Source of the DNA: Amoebophrya sp. A120
Taxonomy: Eukaryota > Sar > Dinophyceae > Syndiniales > Amoebophryaceae
Assembly: GCA_905178155.1 (NCBI GenBank)
Contig: CAJINV010000004.1
Location: 3,803,519-3,867,518 of the forward strand
Direction: 5' to 3'
Length of the DNA stretch: 64,000 nucleotides
Below, one piece after another: positions 32,305-43,625 of the stretch; position 1 is the stretch's first letter, and each line of letters starts with the position of its first letter. The notes under the pieces were generated by a model, which was not told where the DNA came from, made no database searches, and worked only from the letters and a program-made list of their open reading frames with translations. The position numbers and the translations under genes were made by a program.

Positions 32305-35069
32305 TAGCGAACCGCATGATTCGTATCTAGGAAGAACACCGAGCGGTCGGCTGCGTCGTGAACTCGATAAATCGACTGAAACTTAAGATTTCGGAAAAAT
32401 GGGGAGTATGTCACAAGCGGAGAACTCGCTTCTTGATGATGTCTATTCGCACTTTTTTTCAACATCAACATAGATACCTACTTTACACAGGAGCTTTTCA
32501 GTTCTCCTGATGTATACAAGAGGTGCTAGTTTACTAAATTTTTCTCTTTATTTTCCACTATTTTTTTACCAAAGCTGTATTCTTGTGGTGGGTCGGTCGT
32601 GTAAATCACAATATTTTTCACCATCTCTCGGGATTTATTTTTTTTTGGTTTTCCTTTTCACTTTCACTTTACTACTTCTCACTTTCTCAGGTCTATCATT
32701 TCATTTTCAGTTGCGTTGTGTCGTGATTTTCTTTTTTTCTTTTACTTGTCCCAGCTGCAGGCTGGCGTGGGCAAGGAATGTTGCGGAAGGACTGCGTAGC
32801 TGGCCATATAATCACGCTGCTACGGAAAATTGTTATTTGTTTTCGGCGGCTCTAACTCCGAACTCTTGAACTTGATGGGTGTTTTAGATCATGATCTTTC
32901 TTCGTCTAGTATGGCCCTCTATTCGAGTCGATTCTCGATACTTCGTACCACCTTTATTTGGCGACAGTTAGTTCCTGTTCGCGACGAGAGCAAGGTACGG
33001 AATATTTTTAAGAAAATGTGCTTCTCGATGATAGATACAAGCCGACCCCTTCATCGTATTGACGTTTCCCAACTAGAGACAAGATTTTTGTGATGTTTTA
33101 GCTCTATTCTGGCTTTTGTTTTTAGTTTTACTCAACAGATCTCGACATTTTTTTTTACAACGAGGGCTCCTCCCGGGGCATCAGTTTTCATCATCTTGAA
33201 GCGGCCCTGCGGCCGCCCTAAACTAAGTAATATACAAGTAGCACTTTTTCATTTGGTGCCTTGCCTGTTTTGGTTTTCAATTGATGGTTTAAATGAGAAA
33301 AATGTTCTTCATGACCTTTAAGAAAGCTTGGGCGTAACAAGTATTTTCACCACAAGAAGAAACTGAAGAACGAGGCAGCTTCGTGCGATCGATGGGAGAT
33401 CTGCTCATTCAAGCATGAGTCGATTCATGGTCAGCATGAACGAACGAAGCTGCTGATCGAGGAAACTTTTTTTGACTGCCAAAACGTGAATCCACTTCCG
33501 GTACTGTTTTTGTTTCATATTATTTTTGTCGACCAAATGTTCTTCCATTGGACACGTACTTCTACCGTGTGGATACAAAATGCGGCATCATTTCTGTTTC
33601 AGTTGTGGCCTCTTGTTCAGTCTGTGCTACTTACGCAGCTAAGCCAAAAATGAGAAACAAAAGTATTGTTCTATGAATGTTGGAAACTTTTAATATGGAT
33701 CAAATATAAAATTCTGTTCATCTTTGTCTACCTCCTCGCGCGCACGAGCCAAAAATGCGCGTGCGTCTGTATGATCGCACACAAATTATAGAAATGCAAA
33801 GTTAATAAGATCAACCACCTCCGGAGATCTATCTTGCTTCGGACTCTTGTCGTTCGGTGATTGGTGGCGCGGTCCTGAAGATAAAAGTAAGTGGAATGAA
33901 AATATTAAAGTCATCATTCAGCTTGGTATGATATTTTAGGTATTAGTTCAACATCGGTCAAAGCGCAAGCACAGAGTGTAGTCACAACTCCTCGGAAAAT
34001 TAACAAATCAATGTGAATGTGTCGGTTTAAAGATATTTTTATTGTTTGTCGATCAAATCAAAATCGTGGTGTAATATGTCCAGATAGCAAGGTTCAAGTC
34101 TGTACCGATTGATCACGTCACTGACTGCCTCACACGGGCACGGCAGCAAAAAATGCAGAGATCATATATCAAAATCCGGCTCGTACAAGTACTAGTACAC
34201 CACCAGAAGGGACTGAGTTCCTCAGAGTTCTATTTGTTATGCACATGATGCACCCATAACCAACCGGAATGTTGACAGGCATTAACACTTGAATAAAACA
34301 CGAGGTCTCTCGAGTTCCGACTGCAGCGCTCTACTCAGTCATACTTGTTTTGCGTACACGATATATTACACATCTTCACCGAGTCTAGTGCAAGGCACAC
34401 AACGACGTTTTGAATCTAACTTGAGTTATTTGCAGATCTTCTTCGCTCATGCTCATCTACATCTTACTTCCGATAGATCGCCTACGCCTCGATTACTTTT
34501 TCCTGCAGATTTGTTTGTACCAGGAATAATTGCGGATTGCAGAAGAGGAGGCTTTTGTTCAAATTTTGGTTTGTTTGTTTGTTTGTGGTTACTTATGCAG
34601 GAAGGTGGTGCCGCTGCCAACTACCACGCGAATCTACTTGCATTCTTTTCGCATTTTTTTTTACAAGAAAAACAAAAATAAAAATACTTACAGGCTAGTC
34701 GGGTTTGAGATAAACAAAACGGAAACCTTAAAAACTTACGCAATTTGCTAGTTACTTACTAAAAAGACGAGAGTAAAGGATCGGGACCTGTGATTTTTAC
34801 CGGCGACCTGATAAAGAAATAATTTTTTTTGTGGCGTAAGTAATTTCAAAACAAGTAAATTGAGTTGTTCAAATACAAGAAATTGTCCGTTTGCTACCAC
34901 CAGTCTGACGTCTAAAAGGTGAACCGTTGAAAGTAGTATAGAAACTGAGTAGCATAAGCATCCTTGCCTGCTCTCGAATTACTTTGACACTTTTATTTCG
35001 AGATCGAAGTAGCAATCTTTTTTTTGTTAACTCATCAAAAAGCCAGCATAACCAATACAGATCCCTAGG
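32305..35069. other. Gene-poor AT-rich stretch
   Basis: About 2.8 kb with long T runs (32540-32760) and no ORF I can support. The frames at 32510-32869 and 34289-34681 are composed of Phe/Ser/Leu-type AT-rich codons and look accidental. No introner. Confidence 0.55.
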
Positions 35070-35135
35070 ATGTTGAAGCGTGACGGCCGTTGGGGTTCTT
35101 GCACGTTTTCTTGTGGTGCGCCGCTTCTCAACTCG

Positions 35136-36389
35136 ATGCGAGTGGCCGCGACTGCCCTTCTGTTCTTCCTTGTGGCCGAGGACCTCAATACCAGTCGATC
35201 CGGAGGTATACTATCTCCTGTTCGTGGGCTCCGGGTGAAACCACGACGCCAGACCACGAGGACCCCAAATGCTGACGGTGGCGACAGGTCTGTTGCAATT
35301 GGGAAGGAGGTGAAGTGGTTTTGCGACAAATGGAAGCTGTTCGCTAAAATCGCAGACTTTGGGTGGACGCGCCACGACATCACTGGGTCGCACCATAAAT
35401 TCGTGAAGACGGGACGGTCGCCGATCATCGTGGCCGTGCACGACAAACAGGGAATCCGCAGCGATGTTGCCCGGAACGTCCTGAAAAACTTGCGCGCCCG
35501 GGAGCTAGAGTACGAGACTCGCCAGGCCGCGGGCGTAGGTGAGCCGGAGGAACAGGCAGAACATGCGGGTCCGCAGCACGACAGCGGGCGCGGTCTGCGG
35601 AAAGAGGAACGGAAAGCCATGATGGAGCAGCTGCGACAGTTGATGGCGCGTGGCGCCCTGGAGAAGGAAGTAGGAGCAGTGGCGTCCGTAGCCGACCCGG
35701 ACGCGCTTGCGAGAGTGCGGGCAGAAGCCGTACGAGCTAAACAGGACGTAGAAAAAAAGAAGAAACAAGAGCTGGAAAAATGGTTGGAGTTTGTGCAAAA
35801 TTTGATGAATGAGCAACGACGGTTCACAACGGCGCTGTACGTCCTCGTGCACTACCTTGGTGGCAAGCGGGACTTTTTTGCGAAAAAGAGGGATGATTCT
35901 CCTGGGGGGGAGCTAGATTTTTTCGTAAGCCAGTCTTGGGAGGAGAAACTGAAGAAGGGACCCACCAGGAAGTTGTCCTTTCAGGGATTACACATTTCGC
36001 TAGCTCCTCCACAGGGGGCTATGTGTTCACTAGGGAAAGCACATTCCTCAGGAGAATCAATGTGTGTAATCCCCTGTGAACACAATGTGTCCCCTGTAAT
36101 TCCCCCAGGAGGGAAAGCACATTCCTCAGGGGATGATTCTCCTGGGGGGAAATGTGTTCGTACAATCCTGAAAGATGAACAAAACCATGCAAGAACAGAG
36201 CCAAAACTATGCAGACAAATTCTGTTCAGCGAAATTTCGCTCTTCCAAATTATATTCAATCCAGCTCGTTTCCTGCTTCGATTTTCAATCCAGCTCGTTT
36301 CCTGTATAAAAGCGGTTTTTGATGGAGCTCCCTCGCGGTCGTGGTTCCTGTTTCTTGAAACAACCAAGGCAAACAGGCTTGCAAGCTGA
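35136..36389 (+). CDS. Secreted-looking protein with HicA-like (YcfA fold) domain
   Basis: The frame is open from ATG 35070, but ATG 35136 gives a clean signal peptide (RVAATALLFFLVAEDL) and is preferred. Residues corresponding to genomic about 35320-35500 match the HicA/YcfA mRNA-interferase fold (double-stranded-RNA-binding-like): a helix, GWTRHDITGSHHKFVKTGR with the characteristic G-S-H-H, a strand IIVAVHDK, then a helix DVARNVLKNL. In bacteria HicA cleaves mRNA and is held by HicB; no HicB-like partner is visible here. The domain is followed by a charged coiled-coil-like stretch (EVEKKKKQELEKW type, about 35740-35800), a module shared with the next gene (35894-35965), and repeat-derived sequence that probably is not a conserved domain. 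Whether the protein is a nuclease is inference. Confidence 0.65.
   Translation: MRVAATALLFFLVAEDLNTSRSGGILSPVRGLRVKPRRQTTRTPNADGGDRSVAIGKEVKWFCDKWKLFAKIADFGWTRHDITGSHHKFVKTGRSPIIVAVHDKQGIRSDVARNVLKNLRARELEYETRQAAGVGEPEEQAEHAGPQHDSGRGLRKEERKAMMEQLRQLMARGALEKEVGAVASVADPDALARVRAEAVRAKQDVEKKKKQELEKWLEFVQNLMNEQRRFTTALYVLVHYLGGKRDFFAKKRDDSPGGELDFFVSQSWEEKLKKGPTRKLSFQGLHISLAPPQGAMCSLGKAHSSGESMCVIPCEHNVSPVIPPGGKAHSSGDDSPGGKCVRTILKDEQNHARTEPKLCRQILFSEISLFQIIFNPARFLLRFSIQLVSCIKAVFDGAPSRSWFLFLETTKANRLAS
35890..36180. repeat. Short interspersed direct and inverted repeats
   Basis: GGATGATTCTCCTGGGGGG occurs at about 35889 and 36139; GGAAAGCACATTCCTCAGG occurs at about 36034 and 36114, with inverted relatives (CAGGAGAATCAATGTGTG, CAGGGGATTACACA types). 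The array lies within the 3' part of the HicA-like frame. Confidence 0.7.
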
Positions 36390-36619
36390 GCTCTTTGACG
36401 TAAAAAACCGCTGTAGCTGCTTTAGTTGCCGACAGATTTTGGCGTCTGATTACTGTCTATCAACGAATAAACTGCCAGCCTAAGAGAACACTCGTGACCT
36501 CACTACATTTGCTAGGGACGTTCATCGTTTTACTTTGCTATCAATTCAGATGACCATGACTTTCAGTATCCTCGGTTCCTGCTCGCCATAGAACTTGTTG
36601 AAGGCCGCTTCCAAGGAGC

Positions 36620-37127
36620 ATGGCAGAGTTTCAGACTGTTTTTGCTATGCTGACCTGTTTTTTCTACGAACTGATGTTCCAGCTTCTACTTTCGCGGTTT
36701 TGCTTTTCGGACAACTCGAGTCGTATTTACATGCTGTTGCTAAAGATAAAGTTCTTCAAACTTCTGCCGCTAGCTTCTGAATTTGGATTTGCCGATTCCG
36801 CCCTCGCGACCAACTTCTTCTACCTCCCAATGAACGCCGCCAGGCTCGCCCAGATTCTCCGAGTGATTTATCCCACGAAAAGAGTGTTACAGTTACACAT
36901 TTGTTGTCAATTCAGCAACACAAGTTTCTCTGCATGAGAGAGAAAACTTGTACTAGTATAAATTGCATTACAAATTCGCTCAGCATTAGAAATGAAACTT
37001 GTAATGCCGTTTTCCCTTAAGAGAGAGATTTGTCATGCAATGCAGCAATTACTACGAGTACGATACTTTTGCAGTTCATACCACGAGGTACTGGACGATT
37101 CGCTCCTGGGTTGCCATGCAGGCGTAG
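36620..37127 (+). CDS. Possible small hydrophobic protein
   Basis: ATG 36620 opens a frame rich in Phe/Leu (MAEFQTVFAMLTCFFYELMF). Removing 36878-37080, a family B-related element with an exact CCACG duplication, joins RVIYPT to RYWTIRSWVAMQA and a stop at 37125-37127, for 99 aa. No family recognised; a transcript would be needed to believe it. Confidence 0.3.
36878..37080. mobile_element. Introner, family B (unusual 5' end)
   Basis: The 3' half is typical (TACGAGTACGATACTTTTGC, then AGTTCATA). The 5' boundary is placed only by an exact TSD CCACG (36873-36877 / 37081-37085), with about 65 bp of extra sequence before the TIR-like TACTAGTATAAATTGC. Confidence 0.65.
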
Positions 37128-37129
37128 TG

Positions 37130-37280
37130 TATCCACAGTAAATTTCCCGTACACGTACAAATGCGGTTCCCGCATGACAAAACTTGGCTTCGATCCTAGT
37201 TTAGCATGACAAGTCTTACGCTCCAAATTGGTAAAATTTGTGATGCATCTTGTACATCTACGGGAAATTTGTATTGCATA
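37130..37280. mobile_element. Introner, family G
   Basis: TSD TAGTG (37125-37129 / 37281-37285). Starts TATCCACAGTAAATTTCCC; the 3' arm is GGGAAATTTGTATTGCATA. Confidence 0.9.
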
Positions 37281-37326
37281 TAGTGCACGAGGGTTTTACG
37301 CGAAGTTTTCTCGAAAATGACGTTCC

Positions 37327-37440
37327 TATCCACAGAAAAAAACGCATGCCATCCCCATCCATTTTTTGGATGACAGCCACGCCATCTTATGTATGTCTCG
37401 CATGACAAATTGGATGGGGATGGGTTTTTTTCTTTGGATA
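37327..37440. mobile_element. Introner, family K (shortest family, 114 bp)
   Basis: TSD GTTCC/GTTCT (4 of 5). TIRs GCCATCCCCATCCA and TGGATGGGGATGGG; terminal TATCCACAG and CTTTGGATA. Only one copy in the window. Confidence 0.85.
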
Positions 37441-40400
37441 GTTCTCCTGATCGTCGTACAGATTTTTTCGTAAGCCAGTCTTGGGAGGAGAATCTGAAGA
37501 AGGGGCCACCCCAGCTGGATGCAAAGGAAACGATGGTCGGCGATGATGAAGCAGCAATGCGCAAGAGTCTGGCAGTGCTACACGGCGGGGACCACCACGG
37601 CAGCGTGCGCAGCAGCACACTTCTTCCCGACCTATTTCAACACTATCCCGAGTTGCTTGCCGTCCGCGATTTTTTTCTGTTTGAGGTGTTGTTCTCACAG
37701 GGAATCTCACTCAGCACGGAGCTTACGCACGTCATGGAAGGTCTGCATTTCCAAATTACGGGCGAGACAGGCGTGGTTCAGCCACTTTACGCGAGCGGGA
37801 TTGTTACAACCCCATCTGGTGGCCGCGTTGCAGCAGCCAAAAGCGGGGGGGTGTTTGAGTTTGTCCTAACCGAAGAGCCGGAGGTGGAATTGGTAGAGCA
37901 GTGGACCGCTTATAATGTTCGTGCAGCCGACAGCGCCAGTGATGACGAGGATGAAGCCGGCAGCGGATCGGATTCTTCTGGAAGCAGGTCGCGCAGTGCT
38001 GCGGGGGCCATTCAAGACTTGGCTGGTGTTGTGTCGCCGATGTCCAGACTGGGTGTGAGCATGATAGATGACGCGGACCGAGTTAAACAGCTCACGGAAA
38101 AGTATGAGAAGACAGTTTTCGCTCTCCTCGGGGCGCTGCACAAGGCGCAATCCAGAACGGGCAGGTTTGAATCCTGGAAAATTGACGAAGCGGAGCAGCG
38201 CTACTATGGCAAAGCCGCCGTGCGCATCCAAAATGATTTGATGGAGCGGGTGTTTCAGCTCTGTTACAACTCCATAATGGTCGCAAACCTCGACGAGATC
38301 AGCAAAGGGCCGCAAGACGAGGAGCAACGATCCGAGACACGGCTTCTTATGGAAGAATGGCTCACCGAGCGCTTGAGATTCGTAATCAAGTTGTTTGAGC
38401 CATTGCCAGCATCCGGTGGGAAGGCCTTGTTGCAGCTCGACAAAGCGGATCTGGTCGAAGTTTATCCTCGGATATTTCGGGATGTACTGCGGCACTACGT
38501 CGTCCAAGGCTTCGAGAACCTGCTGGATAGCCAGCCAGACCTTACGAGCGCATGGAAGAAGCAGGGGGACGTTACGAGGCAGAGAAACTCGTATCTGCGT
38601 GCTGTGAAGAAAGTCTGGCAGGAGAAGATCAAGCCTGCGTTTGACCGGCTCGACGTCTGGCAGGCAGTGGAGGAGAAGGTCTTGCCTAAGTACCCGACGA
38701 CGAGGGAAGAAGCATTACGTGGCCAGGACGTGGTGCCCAGCCAAGCAGGGCAGCATTTGTTTAACCTGCGCAAACCGCTGCGCGAGTGGTACGAAATGAG
38801 CACGAAGTCGCGAAACAATGGGGGCTACGAGTTCCTGCAGCCTGTTAGTGCCGTTAACCTGGGACATAGCGAGCGCGGCATCATAGGTATGGACTGTGTT
38901 TTTCCTGGCTGGGCGGAGCAAAGTCTGCTGCCTGCGCTAAGAGGGTACGCGGAAAGCTTCGTCCTCCCGTACGTGACAGCGCTGCGGCACGTCAAGCCCG
39001 GCGTGATGAATGCCGACCACGAGGGCGGGTGGTACCTTTTGGGCCGACACGTGCAACCTGCGGCGGTCATGGTCGCGCACGGCCTAGGTCCTGACTGGTA
39101 TAAGATCGACGGCGAAGTTCTCCCGAACGTGGTCACGTTCCGCGTATCTTGGTATGTCCTCCTTGTCGAGGAAGCACTGTATGGAGCTTTCATGAAAACC
39201 AGGAACGCTGTTGAGTTTCCCGCTTCTGAGGTTGCCCTGTTCCAGCAACTGTATTTTTCCTACGTTATGCGGGCCATGTACCTCGTCGAAAGGACGTGGG
39301 CACAGCAAGATGCTGTGGAAGGGGCCGGCAGTCGCGGCCGCGGCGCGTCCTCCACTTCTACTTCTACCCCCGAAGTCAGCTTGGCGCGCGTCTTCGGTCA
39401 CGCGGCGCGCCTGCGCCGCGCGCTGGTGTTCTCTTTTTCTGAGGGAGTTCCGGCGGACTTCCAGGCCGGGCCGCTATTCAGTGCAAATGTGTAGTCTACT
39501 GGGTCCTCTGAGGGATTGCAAGACCATCTGCCATGCAGGAAGCTTCAAATGGGCGCCGCTGTGAAGCCCAGGAATGCGAGCCGTAGTATGTATGATCACA
39601 GGTTTTGATGTTGAGAAGACTCCGCAACCCCATGTTCGGGTTGTTCGCAAAGGAGGTGGTTTTATAATTCTCTGCTCACGCAGACGCTATATTTTTTGTG
39701 ACGCCCAGGCCCAGAAGACTAATAGCATGACAACCTCGCGCGCGGACTCTTCCACGCCCAGTAGAGATATATTTGCAATGCATAGCCGCCCGCATCGGCC
39801 CAATCAATGGAAGGCAGCCGGACCACCGGGAGCGACCTTGTGGGCGATGGCTCGCGCGATGTTTTTTTGCAGGACGAAGAAAGTTCGGGGAAGGCAGGAA
39901 TGCTCGCGACGCTTTCTTACTACATGGAGGGGGCAGGAACTACGCGCGGGGGCGGGCCGACAAGTCCGCAGCATTTTCAGAATGCCCTCACAGTGTGGAA
40001 CTCACTCCAGAGGCGGCGTGAAGATGGAAAGGTCCAAGTTACCCTCACGCCTCAAGCCCTCGAAGCGTTAGGATCTACTTATGTGCATGATTCCAGTGAC
40101 CACCTCCCGGGAGACCACGAGCATGGAAATGACATGAACATCGAAAGGATGGGATTCGCCTTGCAGATGTCCGCTGCTGAAGCGGAGGCTGCCGCTGCGG
40201 ACTTTGTCGCGATCTATCAGAAGTGGTCGGAGCTGTATTTGGTGGCCCTGCTGGGGGTGGGTGGCCCCTCGCCCGATGTTCCGATGCACCGGGGCGAGTT
40301 CGGGCTAGTCTTCTGGAGGTTTCTCACAAAAGTGGTGAGCGACAAGCTGCAGCAATCAAGGTCACCCGTGGCCGACGAGTTACGACGAGCGCTCAAAAAT

Positions 40401-40820
40401 GCCAGGGAGATAAAGGCGACCCTGCAGGAGTGGCAGGAGAACCAACAAGGGACCTCCACGTTCGTGGCGCGCTTCCGCGATGACCGGCCCTTCCTGTATG
40501 GTGTAACGGATAGCGCCGTGGCTCTGAGAGACGGCCTCCTGAAATTCATAGATGAGGTATTCTCGTACTTCTCGGGCGGAACAAATAAACCCCTCTGGCC
40601 GGATGCGTCCACGGTTTCAGATTTGGTGTGGTTCGATGAAGATTATCCCGAGCAAAAAGCCTACCTCTTGGAAGTGATCGAGAGGCATACAGCAAGCCAA
40701 GTAAAAAAAAACGCGAAGCAAGGGCGGAAAACCCGTGCAAAAAAGAGAAGAAGGCGGCCGGCAGCCAAGCAACAAAAGAAGAAGACAGGCGGACGGAACG
40801 GCGGAAATGGAAGGCGGTGA
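37441..40820 (+). CDS. Large unknown protein, two ORFs joined across an introner
   Basis: The frame is open across 37441-39474; family A-prime introner 39475-39784 is removed and the frame continues 39790-40820 (TGA 40818-40820), about 1020 aa. The 5' end is unclear: the first ATG after the upstream introner is 37533, but codons from 37446 look genuine because they match a module in the HicA-like gene. The first half has an acidic Ser/Asp/Gly linker (SASDDEDEAGSGSDSSG) and then mostly helical sequence (LTEKYEKTVFALLGALHKAQ; RLRFVIKLFEPLPASGGKAL). The C-terminus is an extremely basic tail (KKRRRRPAAKQQKKKTGG), suggesting nucleic-acid binding or nuclear localisation. No family recognised. Confidence 0.7.
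39475..39784. mobile_element. Introner, family A variant (A-prime)
   Basis: TSD GCCGC (39470-39474 / 39785-39789). The inner TIR is TAGTCTACTGGG/CCCAGTAGAGATA instead of the usual TGTCTGGGTCTGG, although the outer GTGCAAATG/ATTTGCAATGCATA layout is family A. Excision joins QAGP to PASAQSMEGS in frame, uniting two long ORFs. Confidence 0.92.
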
Positions 40821-43625
40821 TGAAGGTAGCAGTGTATGTTTGGGAAGGAAGAACGAAAGGAAGCACGGAAAAGCCTCGCTGTTGTAATATGCTGTACTCC
40901 GCCTGCAGCAGCTGCGTGCTTATACAATATTTTGTCTTTACAAGAATTTGAACATACTTGCTACATGCGATTTTACTTAAGCTGACGCAAATTTTGTGTA
41001 TGTTCGAACCTTTCGTGTGTTTAGCTTAGCATCGGCCCGTGCGTAGAATTGCAAGCTAGCAAGCGTCTGTGCATCTGAACGCCAAAAATCGACTTTTACC
41101 TTTACGAAGAAGTAAAATACTTCTCCTGAAGGCGCAGGCCTATCAGCGCACTAGTAGTTTTAAGCAGAGACTCTAGTATAGCCTTTGCGCACCGTCGAAA
41201 GAACTCGGCCGCCAGCGCAAGGAGAAGCAGACTCTTGCAGGCGCTGCCCGAAAAAAGTGGCTTCGTCTTCTGCAAAATTTCAGCTTCGGAGCAGAAGACA
41301 CGCAAAGACAAACTTGCACTGTAGTGTGCGATCAGTTTTTTTGAAAGGTTTTCTGTGAAAGGTTTTTGTGAAAGGTTTTTTTTTTGGTAGGTTTGGTAGG
41401 TGTAAGCTCAACAAAAAATAAAGCTGAAGAGGTGTTTCAGTTACCTTGCTTTAAGTAGGAAAGGTTCCCCAGGATTCCCTCCGGTTCTGTTGTCTGCTGA
41501 AGAAAGGAAGAAATCTTGAACAAAACGCGAACTACACTTCTCATTTCATGGCCGATCCTGGAGCTGCGAGTGCGTGGCTTCAGTTTCGAGTCCGAGTTCG
41601 GAGGCAGATAGACGCCCTTCGCTCTTAGAGATGGTCTTAGAGTAGCTTTCATGTCCATTTCGTTTTTTCACCCGATCATGCGATGCTTCATCCAACAATC
41701 AAAATAATGTCAGACCGAGGAAGGGTGGCACGGGGCTTCGGTCACGTGTTGCCCTTCCTCACGCCAACCCGGGAAGAGGACAACCGCAGGGGCTGCTGAT
41801 GTTCAGCCACGAAAACCTGCACTGGGCGAAGTTGTGCCTGCTGCTGCCGCAGCAGGCTGGAAGCACGTACGTAGATACGCGCCTCAGTACGTCTGAAATA
41901 CCGAAGAAAACCTAGTTTACCGCCTGTTCACAGGCACCCTCGATCACACTAACTAACACGTACTGAGGCTAGGCTCGACCGGGTGAGTAGGTATGCCTTT
42001 GCAGGCTTAGAAACCGCCCAAGATCTCCCATATCGCCCCCTGTAGATCTAAAATTTTGTATACAACGAGGCGAAGACCATGGATTACGGTGGAGACCCAC
42101 GGCACTAGAGTATCTATGTATGACCCGGCGCGTGCAAGAGTTGATCAGAAGCAGGGGTAGTAGTGTAGTTTTTGCTGTTCAGTAGCTGAAGGGACCATAC
42201 AAACAGTAATAAGAGTCTAACAGAACCACAGACGCCGTGGTACGAGAACAAAGAAAGAGATCGGCCCTGTAAATCCAAAAAAAAAAATGTGTCTTTCCAT
42301 AAGTTCCAACTCTGCAGCGCGGGATTCAGGCATGCCCTAAAGTTAACAAGTGTAATCAGCACGGGTTTGGGGTTTTTACTTACATAGTGGCGTCGGTAGA
42401 AGAAAAAAATAATTTACAGATCATTTTTGTAAGCAACTTGTATATAGCTCAGGGTTTAGGGCAAAGGCGTGTTCTCACGTCAGAGAGGCGACCACACTGC
42501 TCCTTCCTAGTCGTGTGCCAGGCTGCGAACAGATGTAAACCCGCTCCTGTCTATCGAGGGATTGAGTAAGAGGCAACGCCAATCACCACCTATCTAAAGC
42601 TAAAAAGCTCGATCATTCCAAGTCCAAGTCCACTATCTCTATAACAACAACACCCTTTAGAAAGTTCGATGCCCTCTACTACACTCTAGTGCTTGCGTCG
42701 TGTCTCCCTCCGAGTCCGAAAGTCGTTAAGGCGTTTGTCACGCCTCGATGATGTAGTCGAGGCAAGTTGCTAATTCATCTGATGTTTGCCTTCATTGAAC
42801 GCAACAAAAGCAAAACGAAGTACTCAGCTAAGGTCCGAAAGATTCTGCGCAGATGACTACACGAAGAAGCGAGCTATTTGGACGATCGGAATCCGAACGC
42901 CAAGAAATTGAAACTCACTACAACGACGGTCGAGCTTCTTAATGATGACTTGCTTCGCGCCAAATGGAAAGCGCATAACATTTATATACTAATGCGTACA
43001 GGTCGTGACAGGAGGAATAACCAGCAGCAATTACAAAAGCGAAACAAAAAGGGCACGTCCCTACCTCTAGTGATTGATAGTAAGCAGCTCGCATGCATGT
43101 TCTCCGTCGTGTGGGTGCCGTTGTGATGTGTGAATCTGTCGTCTTCGTTTGCTTTAGTGAGCACAAAGCGTCTCGTCCGGAAGCCTAACAAGCACAGCTG
43201 CCACCGTATTTCTATTCTGTTGCTGGTATGTTGTGGTGTCGGTCATTTTGTGTTTCAGTTGGAGGGCATCTTCTCCCATGAGTGCGTACCCACAAGAACC
43301 TATGGAGTGCTGCTGCTTCTTCGAGCGACAGCGAGAAAACTACGAAAAACCAAATTTTACTCAAATCATGAGCGGCGCCTGGTGTGCAGCCCGTTTTTGT
43401 CTTTTTCGCTTTTGAGCACTGCGTGCAGATGTGTCCCTTGAGAGCGCTTAAGTACCTATACATAGATACAGACTTCTCTGGATAGAAGAAGTCCACGCCA
43501 AGCCAACTTGTTTGGGGTCTCCTGGTCCTTGAAAGAAGCTCATCCTCGTCTGAGATTATTAGAGCCACCTGGTGTCCTCGAGCGAAGAAAACAAGAACCG
43601 ATACGATTTTATTACTGCTGGGCGG
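40821..43625. other. Gene-poor stretch
   Basis: About 2.8 kb with no supported gene. A short direct repeat GTGAAAGGTTTTT occurs near 41343-41376. No introner. Confidence 0.5.

Noticed and set aside
32510-32869. 119-codon Phe/Leu/Ser-rich frame that could look like a membrane protein
   Set aside because: It is explained by T-rich sequence; no ordered helices or family features.
33630-33770. Dinoflagellate spliced-leader gene, because of GAGCCAAAAATG on the plus strand
   Set aside because: Only a partial resemblance to the complement of the leader core, without the full 22-nt sequence or a downstream donor.
34289-34681. 130-codon plus-strand frame
   Set aside because: AT-rich, no motif, no intron logic and no start context; probably chance.
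37389-37440. ATG at 37389 as the start of the 37-40 kb gene
   Set aside because: It lies inside the family K introner (37327-37440), so it would be removed from the mRNA.
40223-40483. Alternate-frame ORFs over the Arg/Lys-rich 3' end of the large unknown gene
   Set aside because: The main frame is continuous with the upstream exon through an exact introner excision; the others are shadows.
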